NCBI GenBank assembly: GCA_032164245.1
Contig: JAVMKO010000003.1
Span: 46,626,890-46,690,889, forward strand
DNA from: Sternotherus odoratus
Taxonomy: Eukaryota > Chordata > Testudines > Kinosternidae
Direction: 5' to 3'
Length of the DNA stretch: 64,000 nucleotides
The notes under the pieces were generated by a model, which worked only from the letters and a program-made list of their open reading frames with translations, was not told where the DNA came from and did not search any database. The translations under genes and the position numbers were made by a program. Of this stretch, positions 35,329-47,900 are shown piece after piece. The stretch's first letter is position 1; each line of letters starts with the position of its first letter.

Positions 35329-36345
35329 CAAGTTGCTCTAGAAATTTAAAACAACACTGCCAAGAATTGAGAAATGTCACTAGATGATGATGTGAGTGAC
35401 CATACAAAGCAATGAGATGTCGAGGTTTTCTGAAGTGTCCAGCAAAGTAGCCAGCACAGTATCTACTTGAAGAACCTGAAGCCAATGCAAAATGAGATGG
35501 GAATGATATGATTCTTGGACTCCTGAGTATTCAGACAGCAGCTACACCTTTTGCAAATGATAAGAGCTATTTAGCATAACCATCAATTGAGAATTACGGT
35601 AATCCAATCCATTCAAAATAGAGGTATGCAGGTAATGGTAGTGGGATCTAAGCAAATAGATTTTAAGGCAGTTTTGGGGAAGTAGTGAGAATTAATAAAT
35701 TAACTCTCCCTCTCCCCCCCCCCCCCAGATTTTACAAGCAAATAATAAAAAAAATCCCACTACCTTCTGGAGACCGTACTGGAAAAGATGTCAAAGTAAA
35801 ATGAAGAAGGAATTCATGAGGCTAGAAATTATATGTATGTATTTCCTTCAATTTACATTAATATCCTGCAGCTGTACCACTCAAGCTGTGTCCTGCTGGA
35901 AGACTTTCTGAAAGTTAACACTTGAATGAAGTCCTCTGAGGAAAACTAAGACTACATTCTGCCCTCTGAATCAGTACAGAACAAATGCCCTTCAGGATAT
36001 AACAGAGCTTTGTGTTTAGTTGCTAACTTCTGGAAGAGATGTAAACCCATAGATGTCGTCAAAGACATTGTGACAAAACATTTTTATCGTCTGAATGTGC
36101 CAATTTGTTGACGTTTAATATTTAATCAGAGACGGGTTGATTTGGGCAAAGTTCCAATGGAAATCAGGTGAATTTCTGACAGAACCCAGCCTTCCAGGTA
36201 GGTTTTGAAGCCTGACAACTCATCTACCTGGCTCCTCAGCTGCCTGGACTTGGCAGTCTATGGCTCTGGGGCAGTCTGCCAGGTCCATTCCCTCTAGCTG
36301 AGCATTTCACAAGTTTTGGGTTTCAATCCCAATGGGATGAATCCG
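35329..36345. other. Non-coding region
   Basis: No gene-like ORF. A C homopolymer lies at 35715-35727. Nothing else recognised. Confidence 0.5.
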
Positions 36346-36668
36346 TCTCCTTGTCCTCTGTTCCATTTGAGATGTGCTGAAGGTGCTTCCTATACTAAAA
36401 TCAGTTTTCATTAGTGATCCCTTGTACGATCTAGGAGTTACCTCACACGAGGCCACTGCGTTTTGTATCCATGTTTTACAAGCAGACCCTCTCGGGTGGT
36501 AGCAAAAGCATCAGTTCCTGTGACAACTTATCATGATAATGTCTTTGTTTACATTTGTCAGTTATCTTATAATTATTCATGTCACTATTGTGTTTTTCAT
36601 CTGCTACTACAAAATTAGGTAATTTTGTTTTGAACTCCCTATTAAATAAAAGCTTTGCTAGTGAAAAC
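36346..36668 (-). pseudogene. Gypsy integrase C-terminal fragment, copy 1
   Basis: Minus-strand sequence reads FSLAKLLFNREFKTKLPNFV and continues into a lysine-rich region, matching the end of a Ty3/gypsy integrase. It is a near-duplicate of 39889-40135 plus 40913-40985. Upstream on the minus strand (above 36668) similarity to copy 2 stops abruptly, marking a breakpoint. Confidence 0.7.
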
Positions 36669-37632
36669 CCACGTGGACTAATCATTCCCCAATGGGAATG
36701 AAACCAAATTTCATAATATTGAAATCCTCCGTGCAATGGAATTGCCTCTCTCCTCAGAGCCCAACTCAGCACCTTATAGGATTTGGACTCAATAGCACAT
36801 ACAGTATATTTGGGTTCTGCTGTTTCCTACCAGAGTTTGGTTAGAGTCAGAGAAGAAACATGTTGATATTAATGAAGGACAAATCTGTCAGAAAAAAGAG
36901 GCCAGAAATCTTGTTCAAATAGGAACTCTGATGGGATTTCTCATATCTTTGACTTCTGTTCCGGCCAGACACACAGCAAATGCAACCTTCTTGTGGTACT
37001 TGTATTTCAGCACACCTGCTTTTATGGTCCACAGGACCTGGGAAGTCAAGAGACACATAAAAATGAAATATTATCAAAAGAACATTAACCTGTCTGTTAC
37101 AGCTTTCCCCCTATTCCATTTTGTTTCTTACAGCTGTTCCCTTACTCCATTTTGTTTTTGTTCTCCTGTGGCCGCCCCTCCCTGGCTGTTAAATTGTTTA
37201 CCAGGGCCATTGCCCTTCTCAAAGGGATGGCCACTTGTGCGGCGTGCTAAGTGGGACAACTGCCCTGTTCAAAGGGTTGGTCCTGTTATCACCTTGTTAA
37301 ACCTGGGCTCGGTGTAGGGTAGGCAATGTCCAAAGCTGTAAGGTCTAATGTGTTTTTGAGATCCTGGGCATGAGTCATAGGCCTCATGTGCTTTTGAGTC
37401 ATGAGGTGGGAACTCACACCTATGGTCCAGGACTCTGCCCAGGCATGTCTCTATGCTCACCTGCAGTTTTTCCCTGAAACTCCTCCCCTGTGCCAGAAGG
37501 AGCCTATCAGCATTACTGGCGGGGAAACTGCCTGAGTTTGCCTTTAAGAACAGGCATTTTTGAAACAATCATCAGAAAGGTTCCTGCATTGCTACCTGGT
37601 CTGATCAGCCAGGGGTTCTGGGGGGTCCTTTC

Positions 37633-37780
37633 TCCGCTCTCATTTTATTTTTGAGCATACCCCCGTTTTTAAACCCCCCCTCCGCTCTCATTTTATTTTT
37701 GAGCGTACCCCCGTTTTTAAACCCCCCCCTCCGCTCTCATTTTATTTTTGAGCATACCCCCATTTTTAAACCCCCCACCC
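37633..37780. repeat. 49-bp tandem repeat, three copies
   Basis: The unit starts ccgctctcattttattttt at 37633, 37682 and 37731, each followed by gagc(a/g)tacccccgtttttaaacc. Copies are over 90% alike by eye. Confidence 0.9.
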
Positions 37781-37964
37781 CACGAAGAACGAATTGCTGC
37801 CTGAGAGACCTCTTGATTATCAGGACCGTACCGAGCCCTCCTGGCTTCTTCTGATATTGATTGCTGCTTCTGCCTTTGCTGCTGCCTGGGGACTGGTGAG
37901 AATCCCTCTGTGAAACTTTCTATACTTAATTACTTTAGCTGCTGGCTCTGGTTCCCCAACACAC

Positions 37965-38130
37965 AGACTCAAACTAAAACCTCTCTTAAACTCCTTGATC
38001 TGTGTGACCTTAAAACCTCTCTTAAACTCAAACTAAACCTTGGTCTGTGTCTTAAAACCTCTCTTAGACTCAAACTAAACCTTGGTCTGTGTCTTAAAAC
38101 CTCTCTTAAACTCCTTGGTCTGTGTCTGTA
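37965..38130. repeat. About 45-bp tandem repeat, four partial copies
   Basis: The unit is built on aaaacctctcttaaactc with a variable ccttggtctgtgtctt or aaactaaacc part; copies begin near 37977, 38011, 38055 and 38096. Both strands are fortuitously open through it. Confidence 0.85.
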
Positions 38131-39139
38131 ATCTGTTTCTTGCTTTGCAGCACCTTTGCTGCTAGAAATAAGCCTGTGCCTTCCTGGACTGTACCTGGGC
38201 ACACACCACTCTGCCCTCTGAAACTACCCCTAGTATAAGGTGCACCCATTAGGTTAGATTTTGTCTTTTTAGTCTAGATAAGTTGTAATTTCATTTTGCA
38301 TAGCTGTAGTTAAGTTAGGTTTAGGAAATTGCTTGCATTGTACCCTGTAAGTTAGCCTTAAAGAATTGTTGCATTGTGTTTTGTTATTTGCTAATTTGTG
38401 TAGTTTTGGTTAAGTTAAATCATAGATAAGATTTTGCTGTGTTTGTATAATTGTCTCTCTGCTGTTTAAACTTGCAGCCTGTCTGCTCTGTGTCTCCCTG
38501 AGTTTAAATCTCCCTCCACCACGTGCTCCTCTTCTCCCATCCCCCAACCTTTACTTCTCTGCTGTTTCAACTTACAGCCTGTCTTCTCTCTCTCTTTCTA
38601 GCATAAAACCCCATTGGTTACCCCTTTTCTCTCTAACACACCTCACATTTTACATTTACATTTTTACCTAAAATTGTTGGTTATTTAACACACTTTATCC
38701 ATGCTGTTAGTTGGTTATATGCTGCTGTGACACACTCTTTACATAGAAATTGTTAGCTACCTGTTACATTTATACTTCAGTGTTAACTGGTTACCCACTG
38801 TATTGTACCCCACTGTATTGTACTCCACTATTGAAACGCCCTACCCCATTTACTAAAAGAAACCCCTCCCCAATTGTCTACTTTAACAAACCCCATACCC
38901 CTCACTATTGAATTTTCCCTGTTTTTGCATTTTCTTAATAAAGTTTATTTTGCACCCCACCTGTGTGGTAATTGCTCCCCAAGATCCCATATACCTGCTG
39001 GCAGGGACATAACCCATTTTTTTCAAGTCTCAGAAGATCAATTAGAGTTTCAGCAAAGGTTCAATGCTATTATTATTTTTGGCCTAACCAGTTCACCCAC
39101 CGCTAGCTAATACTAACTGTTACATGAAGTATCTGCTAA

Positions 39140-39370
39140 ATAAATAAATAAATAAATAATTGTATAATATTTTGCACTTACAGAACAAGGACCTCAAAGA
39201 ACTTTTCAATGTAACTTAATCTTCACTAACCCCGGGTTGGTAGATAAGTATTGCTCCCTTTTATAAACAGGGAAACTCAAGCAGGAAAGTTGAGCAACTT
39301 TCCCAAGGACAGACAGAGAGTCAATAGCAGACCTGGGATTAAAACTCTGACGTTTCATTACATCAGCTCT
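39140..39370 (+). repeat. MIR-type SINE
   Basis: Block order fits MIR: aacagggaaactcaagcagg, ttgagcaactttcccaaggacagacag, then tagcagacctgggattaaaactctga. The aaataaat tandem just upstream (39138-39160) is outside the SINE. Confidence 0.75.
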
Positions 39371-39888
39371 CAGACCTCCCCATTCTGATTCTGAGATACT
39401 AATCCTTCCAGGCTTAGTAATTACTCAGTTCCTCTCCCATGATGCTGTCTGGTTCCCTTTTCATTTCCTGATCCCACTCTTCCTACTGATTACCGCAACA
39501 TAAAAAATGTATGTGGAGCAACAAAAATCCAATGAATATCTAGGCACTGAATCTGCAAACTGTGGTAGGCAGATACTTATGCTGGCACAGAGCCCCATAA
39601 AGTTGTACTGTTCATTTTTAGTGTTCTGATGGACACTAGTTTACGCGAAATAGGATTCTTTATTTAAGAGCCTCACCTCTGCCCTTTCCAAGTAACGATA
39701 CACACACTTTGTCATCAACCACTGCAGGTACTTTTACAATGGGCAAAACCTGAGCAAACTAACCATTTTCAGTAAGTCTTTGCTGTGGCCCCTTACACCT
39801 TAGGGTTTGCACTGTTTTGTTTAATCTTTTCTTTTGTTTCTTCCACGTCCTTCTCTAGTTAAGCCACTGTAGAGTTGGACCCTGTCTC

Positions 39889-41290
39889 CTTGTCCTCCAT
39901 TCCATTTGTGATGTGCTGAAGGTGCTTCTCATACTGTCTAAAATCAGTTTTCATTAGTGATCCCTTGTACGACCTAGAAGTTACCTCACAAGAGGCCACT
40001 GCATTTTGTATCCATGTTTTATAAGCAGACCCTCTCGTGTGGTAGCAAAAGCATCAGTTCCTGTGACAACTTATCATAATAATGTCTTTGTTTACATTTG
40101 TCTGTAATTCATGTCACTATTGTGTTTTTCATCTGTGTCATAAGTGTAAAGTGCTGGAGAGGGTTAATGTTACTTGAGAACAAGTGACGTAAGAGCTCCC
40201 CTGCCATGAGAGAGGGAGGGAGGGGTTTGAGAGTTAGTTTTTGTTCTGGCTTGCCATGCAACATGGGCAAGGGTCTGGGAGCCCAGCTCTAGCTGTGGAG
40301 ATGACTCAACTTTCCTTCTTATATTACTACTTAACTGATTGTAAGGGATATTTTAATCTTCATAAAGCCTGTGCCTATTTGGGGGTGTCTCTGTCCATTT
40401 CAGATGAGAAGTTAGAGAACTCTAAATTGTAAGCTGTTTTGTGCCTATGTTCTATGCTCTTTTCTTCATTAAATCTTTTAGTTATAAAATGTTTGGTTTA
40501 TTCCCCTTAAGGTTTCCTCTGCTTCCAGGCTGTGAAGACAGGAGGGGGAGGGGGGTGGTAGGTAAAAGAATCAGCTCAGGTTATAAGCTGAGGAACGGAG
40601 TCTCTGCCTTCAGCCGAGAAGGGTGAAGGGGGAGGGGAAGCAGCCTCCAGGTGTCTGACTCTGGCTCTCAGGGAGGGGGACAGAGTTAGGGTTTTGGGGA
40701 GTCTGAGTACCCCAATCCAAGGACTTGGATATCTACTCAGATGGTGGCAGCCAGGGGGTCCCCAAGTTCCCAGCTGGTAAAGTGTGGGAGCCTGGTGGTG
40801 TAGAGAATTAACTTAAGCTGGGGAGCAGTTAAAGTTAGTGGTCTGGCGTATAAAGAGTCCCTTTCTCTGTACTCAGAGCACAGAGACTGGGGTACCTCAC
40901 TCTTACAATCTGCTACTACAAAATTAGGTAATCTTGGTTTGAACTCCTTGTTAAATAAAAGCTTTGCTAGTGAAAACCCATGTTTCAGAGGAACTGCCAA
41001 TGAAGCCAGATATGTGTCTGTGTTAGACTCCTCTACCCTCTCTTGAAAAACATTGGAACTCATCAAATTGTGGCTATTGTCTGACATGATCACTTCTGGT
41101 ATGCCATGCCTGGCAAAGATCGATATGATAGTCCTAACAACATGTTTGGCAGAAGAATTCCCAAATCTTTTTATTTCTGGAAAGTGAGAATAATAATGCA
41201 GAACCTATATTTCTTGCCAGCATAAGTAAACCGATCCATGCCTACTCTGGACCAGAGTGCTAACAGTTCTTCAGTTACCATCATAGGCTG
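39889..41290 (-). pseudogene. Gypsy integrase remnant, copy 2, split by a solo LTR
   Basis: Minus-strand integrase text can be followed from about 41270 (YAGKKY-like, a LTFQKYKDL-like core near 41200, a GMAYQ-like block near 41100, then VIMSDNSHNLMSSNVF near 41090) to FSLAKLLFNKEFKPRLPNFV near 40960-40915, and after the LTR insertion on to 39889. This is the catalytic core and C-terminal part of a Ty3/gypsy integrase. Stops and frameshifts abound. The 39889-40135 segment duplicates 36346-36590. Confidence 0.72.
40136..40907 (+). mobile_element. Solo LTR (772 bp) with ATCTG target duplication
   Basis: Starts tgtcataagtgtaaag and ends cactcttaca, with perfect ATCTG at 40131-40135 and 40908-40912. 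It inserted into the gypsy integrase remnant, which continues seamlessly across it. Its beginning matches the family of the LTR at 54293-59681 (tgtcataagtataaag on the minus strand there). A ttcattaaatc signal-like stretch near 40470 may be the polyadenylation region. Confidence 0.93.
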
Positions 41291-41308
41291 TGTTGTTTGG
41301 CTAGTTCA

Positions 41309-41465
41309 TGGATTGGCAACCTTGGCACGCGGGACCACAGGCAAGCACCCTTTGCAGGCCCCATCAGTTTGTTTACTTGCTGGTTCGCTGATCGCATCTC
41401 CCACTGGCCCCGGTTTGCCGTCCTGGTCCAATGGAGGCTGCGGGAAGCAGCATGGTGCTTTTGTT
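41309..41465. repeat. hAT-like MITE fragment
   Basis: The text ggattggcaaccttggcacgcggg followed by GC-rich caggccccatcag and ggctgcgggaag resembles the one-sided end of a hAT MITE. The other terminal repeat is not found. Confidence 0.45.
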
Positions 41466-42742
41466 ATGAGTGGAGAATGATGATGAGGCTAAGAGGAGAT
41501 GTGTAAGTGAATACAGATGAGTTTGTTGTACTTTAATTTAAATCTTCTCATTGATGCAAAAAATGTTGTTGTTAAAGCTACAGACTTTACTGAGTATCTG
41601 CACAAATTTCACATACCTGTAGTATATGGGATATGTGTATGCATAAAGAGATAGTGTGGAGACTGCTGCATAGGCAAACTGAATAGTATAAAGATTTCCA
41701 GATTGAATTTTCAATAAATCAGACATACAAACAGCACTAACGTTCCTCCTGAAAGACTTTTATTTTATTTTTCACTCCTTTGAGAATGTCTATAGGCAGT
41801 AAGGTATCCAAAAGCTTTATTTGTAGAAAGACTTATATTGTCATGAAATTCCCAGTTTTAGCCAGTTTCTTTATCAAAATTAGCATTTTTACTTTGACAG
41901 CCAAGTAAGTTGCAAACTATATAGGGTAAGTCCAGCCAACTCTCCTTCTGTTAAAAAAGAACCCACAAAAATGTTGCTGCCTTCTAAAAAATACAATAAT
42001 GTAAGTGCCAGCTATGATGTCTGTCCAACTTTCTATAAGCAAGCTAGAAGCACTGAAAAAAAGTGTTTTTTTGTATTATGCTGACTAAATACTGCTATTC
42101 AGATGCATAGTTTCATCTGCAATCTGTTAGATGTGTTTAGGCTTAGCTGTAAATTCTGAGGAACAGTTAACATGGGAACCATTCCACTGCAGAAATATTA
42201 CACTGATATTAAAGCTCTGTCTTTGTTTTATTATTGATTCCATTCTCCTCTGACTTTGCATCTGCTCAGGGACTCCATACATTGGGGCATCTTGAAAGGG
42301 GAGATATGAAAGTTTCTGCTCTCTGTCCATTGTCTGAGCAGTTCGGAGAAATCAGATTGTGGAAGATAATTACCATTACTGAAAAAGTATAATTCTAGTG
42401 TTTATAGTTGCTGTTTGAGCGTCAAATAGTGCAAACCTCCCATATCTCGAATGCTTGCATAGAACTTAGGTGAGCCATCATCTTACACTGGCTCTCTCCA
42501 CAGGGATGAATTTCACCAAGAAAGAGGGTGATATGAGCCATTAGACTCCTCACTGATCTCCTGCAAAGTGAAACTAAACATACTGAAAAGACAGCCTTTA
42601 TACATAGATTTTCAAAATGGTACCTTAGGTCTTAATCAAATCCCACTGCCATTAATCGTGGCCCTAAACCTGAGGCCCTTACTTAGCGCTCACTCAATCA
42701 CTGGGATGTTGGCCAGAATAAGAGTTAAGTAAAAACTTAATA
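41466..42742. other. Non-coding region
   Basis: No supported ORF. The segment 42660-42735 (gaggcccttacttagcgctcac ... gaataagagttaagtaaa) looks like a short palindromic interspersed repeat. Confidence 0.45.
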
Positions 42743-43840
42743 GTGAAATGGAAAGGAAATGGTCCCAAGTTTGTGTCTGCTGGGAAGGAAGGATCTATAA
42801 CTAGGGGTAATCTGGTTAATGTCTTAGCAAAAGCCCAGAGACCAAATGATTCGGGTGCTTATACTTTGCCTGTGTTGCTGGCAAAGGGTGTAGCAACTCT
42901 GTCTAATCAGAGGGATACCCTAGCCAGAACACAAGGAGAGCAGAAAGGTGATTTGGGTGTGTTACCTGCCACCAGCTTGACAATAGAGAGCAAGGAGGAA
43001 TTGGGACAGCCCTATGACCAAGTGGCTGTGTTTAACCAGCTTGTTGGGGAGAAAAGGTGGTTCAGAGAAAGATGTCTCCAGGCTAATTCTGCAGGTGAAC
43101 AGTTTGTGTCTCAGGCTCAGAAAGATGACTGGGTAAATGTATCACCAAATCAGCCAGAAAATTCTGTTAAGCAAGAGAAAGTAAAATTTGATCCTTCAGG
43201 GCAAAGAGGGAAAAGAGAATTTAACTTTGCAAAGGAAAACCACAGAGTGACCCTAGGAGGCCAAAATTCTAATGGTATTGACCCAAAGGCATGGATTGAC
43301 AAACCTAATTGTAAATGGACACTTGCAATGAAATTATTGTTGTTGCTAATGGCAATTTGTGTAACTACTGTGTTGTTAGCTGAAACTGTAAAATTGTACA
43401 ATGGGCCTAGTCTTGTGAAAAATCCTTTGGACATGTCAAAAGAAATACAGAGAAACACACTTTATGTAAAGAGGCCTGGTTCTACTGATGTGTCACAGCT
43501 AAGGCCTGTGAACAGTGGTGAAACTTTCCAAAGGGAAAAGAACATTCCACACCACATGTGCAGTGTAAGAAGGGAAACTGAGGCACAGTACCCTATTGTT
43601 TCCATGGCCAAATGCCAAGATTGCTGTGCTATTGACAACGTTAATGTCTATATTAATTTGATGGTACTGGGGTTCCAAACATTTGCCAGAGCTCGTATGT
43701 ATAAAGTAGCTGTTTTCTTTAGCTCTTGGCAAAGATCCCATAACACAAACCCACAGATGGGGAAACTTTTGGGATGCAGTCAGGGCTGTTTTACCATCCC
43801 TTCCTGCATCAATTTTGCGTTGGGGGTGTCACGGTACTGA
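42743..43840 (+). CDS. 365-codon ORF of unknown function ending in a 3' LTR
   Basis: An uninterrupted frame of 365 codons, the second-longest in the window, with its stop 14 bp inside the LTR that starts at 43827. Residues 1-190 are hydrophilic, rich in Q, N, K and S, with repeated AKAQ, AQKDD and NQPE-like text. A strongly hydrophobic segment (about residues 194-215, MKLLLLLMAICVTTVLLAE) follows, preceded by KW and an internal Met, so it could be a membrane anchor or an internal signal peptide. The C-terminal 150 residues hold several cysteines, including a CxxC pair. Its position just before a 3' LTR is where retroelements keep env or an accessory gene, but I recognise no family, no fusion peptide and no heptad region. 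No gag or pol lies upstream. Confidence 0.55.
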   Translation: MKWKGNGPKFVSAGKEGSITRGNLVNVLAKAQRPNDSGAYTLPVLLAKGVATLSNQRDTLARTQGEQKGDLGVLPATSLTIESKEELGQPYDQVAVFNQLVGEKRWFRERCLQANSAGEQFVSQAQKDDWVNVSPNQPENSVKQEKVKFDPSGQRGKREFNFAKENHRVTLGGQNSNGIDPKAWIDKPNCKWTLAMKLLLLLMAICVTTVLLAETVKLYNGPSLVKNPLDMSKEIQRNTLYVKRPGSTDVSQLRPVNSGETFQREKNIPHHMCSVRRETEAQYPIVSMAKCQDCCAIDNVNVYINLMVLGFQTFARARMYKVAVFFSSWQRSHNTNPQMGKLLGCSQGCFTIPSCINFALGVSRY

Positions 43841-44902
43841 AATAGTTTGGTACCGTGTAGATCAATGGGTGCACGAAATATTATGGGAAGGGGGTCATAA
43901 CAGGTGTCTTATGTATGTATCTATTCCATATGTGTGTATCTATTCCATATGTGTGTATCTATTTTGTAACTAAAGTTAAAGCTTCAAGCTGTACTTCAAG
44001 CTTAGGCTTGGCTCCTGTGAAGGCTCAGACAGGCTGGGGCTGCCTGATGGCCCATTAAGGGACATCAACCACACAATGGATTTTGTATATGCCTGTCCAC
44101 ACCCGAGCTGCTCTAGGAATGTCACTGCCTGGTCAGAAACTGAATCCTGGAGAAGTCTGGTGATTGGACCTTGTGACTGTGAGCCTCCATTTTGCAACCG
44201 GACTCTGCAGAAGAAGGAGGAGGGTCTTGGCCCAGAAGAAAAAGTCTATAAAGCCTGGAAGAACATTCCCCATTTTGTCTTTACCTCCAGACTTCAGCCA
44301 GCCTTGTTTCCAGCTTTGGATGGAACTTTGCTACTCTGGGAACTCTGGACTAAGGTGCTGACCCACCCTTCAATGGGGTGCATCCAAAGACTTTGATTTG
44401 AACCTGCAGTTATTCTACCTTTGCTGCATGCCTAAGCTAAGAGATGTGCCATTACTGCATGTAATTGATTTCTTTTAACCATTCTTAACCCTCACCTATA
44501 CCTTTTTCCTTTTATAATAAACCTTTAGATTTTAGATTCTAAAGGATTGGCTACAGCGTGATTTGTGGTAAGATCTGATTTGTATATTGACCTGGGTCTG
44601 GGGCCTAATTCTTTGGAATTGGGGAGAACCATTTTCATTATTTGGGGTATTGGTTTTCATAACCATTGATCCCCAGGACAGGTGGCTGCTGGTGGTGATA
44701 CTGGGAATCTGGAGTGTCTTAAGGGGATTGCTTGTGTGACTTGTGGTTAGCCAGTGGGGTGAGACCAAAGTCTTTTCTGTTTAGCTGGTTTGGTGCCTTA
44801 GTGTGAAGAAACCCCAGCTTTGGGCTGTAGTTGCCCTTGTGGAAGCAATCTGTCCTGATCTGACACTCACAGTTGGATCCCACCAGGAACAGCACCGTCA
44901 CA
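43827..44902 (+). mobile_element. LTR (1.08 kb), 3' LTR of a 5'-truncated retroelement
   Basis: Starts tgtcacggtactg after a short G-rich tract (gttggggg) and ends gcaccgtcaca. The polyadenylation signal aataaac near 44516 is followed by agattttagattctaaagg. It is an inverted relative of the solo LTR 25847-26888. The two flanks do not share a duplication, consistent with a 3' LTR whose 5' partner is missing rather than a solo LTR. A duplicated tgtgtatctattccata unit occurs at 43920-43965. Confidence 0.85.
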
Positions 44903-47900
44903 GTTACATACGGTTTTATATGCTGTAATCTGTTTGTTATTCATTATCATTCGCCAAGTGCTGTGGGCATCATGAATATAAACATAGATCCTGACTCACG
45001 ATGCTGAAATGCAGGTCATGTGATGATCAGGATCACAGCCCTCTGGACCCTTTGATACAGCTTTGTAACTAGCTAGAATACCTCCACAAATAGTCACTGT
45101 TTATTCAGAGGTTTTATTCCTTGTTCTCCTGTTTCATACAGATGATGTGCTTGTTCCACTGTAGCTGAATCATTCATTTTCCAGATGGCAATGGTTTCTG
45201 CAAAAGTAATGTGGTGGCAGGCCTGGATAACAAGCAGGACTGCCCCAATTTTCTTATTTGTGCTGTTTCACTGGAAACAAATAGAGGCCTCCGAGAAATG
45301 ATTCAACATCAGGTTTCTTATCTTAATCCCACAAAGCAGCCCTTGATTTTCTTCCTAAATTGAGTACATATTTCAAAATCATACTTTTCAGTATTTTTTT
45401 ATTAAACTGATTAGGAAATTCTAAAAATTAGGAGTTCACCGTATCTCTTTACTTTTGTGGTATGTCTGCTAGGAATCCTCAAATCTTGATGTCATTAATG
45501 TACAAGTGTGTATGTAAGTTTCATATAATAATACTTAGCTCTTTTCCCTCAGTACTTTACAAAGGAGACTGGTATCTTCAGCCCCCTTTTTATTAAAGGG
45601 GAAATTACTTCCCTTAGGGCACTTGGTAGACTAGTGGTAGAACTAGGAATGGCACCCAGGTCTTCTAAATCTCAGTCCCGTGTTCTAGCCACTAGGCTAC
45701 ATGTACTGTATGGGTAGATAGCCATCTCTTGGGAGTACAGATCAAGTACTGAACAAATGGTGAACCAAATGAAGGTATATGCATTTTAAGTTATCTCACA
45801 TAGTACAGTTTCCAACCAAATCTTTCTTCCATTTTTCCTTCTTATTGTTTTTTCCCCTTTCTTCATTTTGTTTTTCCTAGCCTGTGATACCACAGACAAT
45901 GGAAAAAAGATGCAGTGCTCTAAGAACTGTTGCTTGAAAATTTCACCATACAGTTCTAAATAATTTTGCCATTAAATACTAATTAAGTTATTAATTTGCA
46001 TAATATTGATAGCACACTCTAAGCTTTACAGACTGGTACAAGGACAAATTTCCAGCTCTGATCAGCATGGAAACATCCATGAAAACAAAAATTTCAGGAA
46101 TAACAACATAGCTTCTAAAAATGTGGAGTTTTTGGAAGTGTGTTGTCATTTCCTAATGTCGGAGGTGATATTAACTAGAATGATTAGGCTGCACTTCTGA
46201 TTAACTGTAAATGTTCCAACATTTCAGAGAGTTTGCATTTATATAGTAACTGGTGAACCAAGAGAGCCAGAAAAGTGTTCAGCCTTTTTTGCACATTTTG
46301 CTTTAAAGAAGATTGTACTTCAACTGTATCACAACTTCACTTGGCATTCAATCTAAATTCAATCTACTTTGGATATTTATCAGTTTGGTTTAGTAACTTC
46401 CCAGTGTCATTCCACTGTATTTGAACACATCTGAAACTCCATCCCAGTATAATTTTTTAAATTTTAATCCTGTAAAGCACATTTTCCACCAGGACATCTC
46501 CATTCTAAGAATCTATCATGAACAGTTTATTTCTGTTTATAAATGGTGTTTTATTCAGCATTAGTTTTTCTAATCCTTTTCTTGAATGGTGCATGTGAAT
46601 TATGGCTCTATATTGTATAATGCTGGTGTAAAATGATCATATTGTTCACAGTCTGTATAATGTTATGTAGAAGTAAAAAAAAATTCTTCAACAACAGAAG
46701 CCATATTTATTCTATTTTTATATTAGAATTAGAAGGCCATGTGATTTTAGTTGAGTCTTCTTTGCCAGAAAGTCTTTTATATGTCACTGGTTAATATTAA
46801 CTAGAAGGATACCAGGAATATTCCTTTGTTGATAAACAATTGAAAATGGTCAAAGATGTATTTACAAAGCCAAATAAAAATAAATTGAAAAAGACCTTCC
46901 ATTTACTACAAAACGTTACTCGCACAAAGCTTGACTATAAAGAGTCCTCACTTTCCTCCCGCCCCAATCCTAGAGGTAATAGGCAAGAAAAAACAATGAG
47001 TTCATACTTAGCGAAATTATTTATTTTCTACTCTAAACACAAGAGAAATGTAATCACACATTTACAAACAACTAATAGGGGTTTAGCAAGTGTCTGAGAA
47101 GAGAAACATGGATGACTTCATGATTGTGTTTCTTCTATGAAACATGGTATGTAAACTACACAATATTTGAAGGCCAGCTGGGACTGCTCCTAGTGGGAGA
47201 TTATTAGTAGCTCCATTGGAGAGGATAAGGTTAGTGCTAGCTTGTTTTAAGCAGGCAGTATTAGGCCATTATAGAAAACGTAATCTCCTGACACACACAG
47301 CATCAATTGTTTCCCTGTTTATAAGCTCATTGTCTTGGAAAAGGTGTTTGAGATGGTCATATTGAGGCAATGCTAGAAATTTGTGGTAGGTTGGTTTGGC
47401 TTCAGGCATGACCTTGGGGATGGTACAGACATTTCATTGGCTACATCAGCCACTGATTTCCTGATGGTGATGAGTAAAGATATTGATGCTGATTCTTTTA
47501 GATATATCTCTGTCACTGTTGAACATCAGGTTTTGCTGGTATTTCTGCAGCCTCTATGAGGGTTTAATGGAGTAACCTTAATGGCTCCTCTCTCTTTTTT
47601 TTCTGAAAGGTTCCAGAAAGCAATACTAGGAAACGTATTGTCTGCTCCAATGACTTCCTTGCACTAGGCACTGTGAGGTTCCTTCATCTCAACTCCTGTT
47701 GAGTCTTCTAAAAGATTTAGTGAGGAGGTAATAGCTGACATAACCTCAGTGGGCTGACACCCATCTCTATATCTACATCCATTCTGAGCCACTTGAAACA
47801 GCTGAACAACTCACCCAGGGTTTGAATGGGACTGAAGCTTTGGTGAGGACAAGTTGGTCAAGGTTCAGTCTGGGGAAGATAAAGGTGACACTTGCATATT

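Larger units (their letters stand above)
37095..39124 (+). repeat. Long LTR-like block with tandem repeats, TGTTACA...TGTTACA ends
   Basis: Begins tgttacagctttcccc and ends ctaactgttaca. A polyadenylation signal AATAAA at 38937-38942 is followed by T-rich and GT-rich sequence, as in R-U5. A doublet of ccattttgttt text lies near its start. It contains a 49-bp tandem (37633-37780) and a 45-bp tandem (37965-38130). No flanking duplication is visible and the two ends are not inverted-complementary, so the LTR call is provisional. Confidence 0.5.

Noticed and set aside
37633..38130. Possible CRISPR-like array from regularly spaced units
   Set aside because: Head-to-tail tandem repeats without unique spacers, in a eukaryotic genome.
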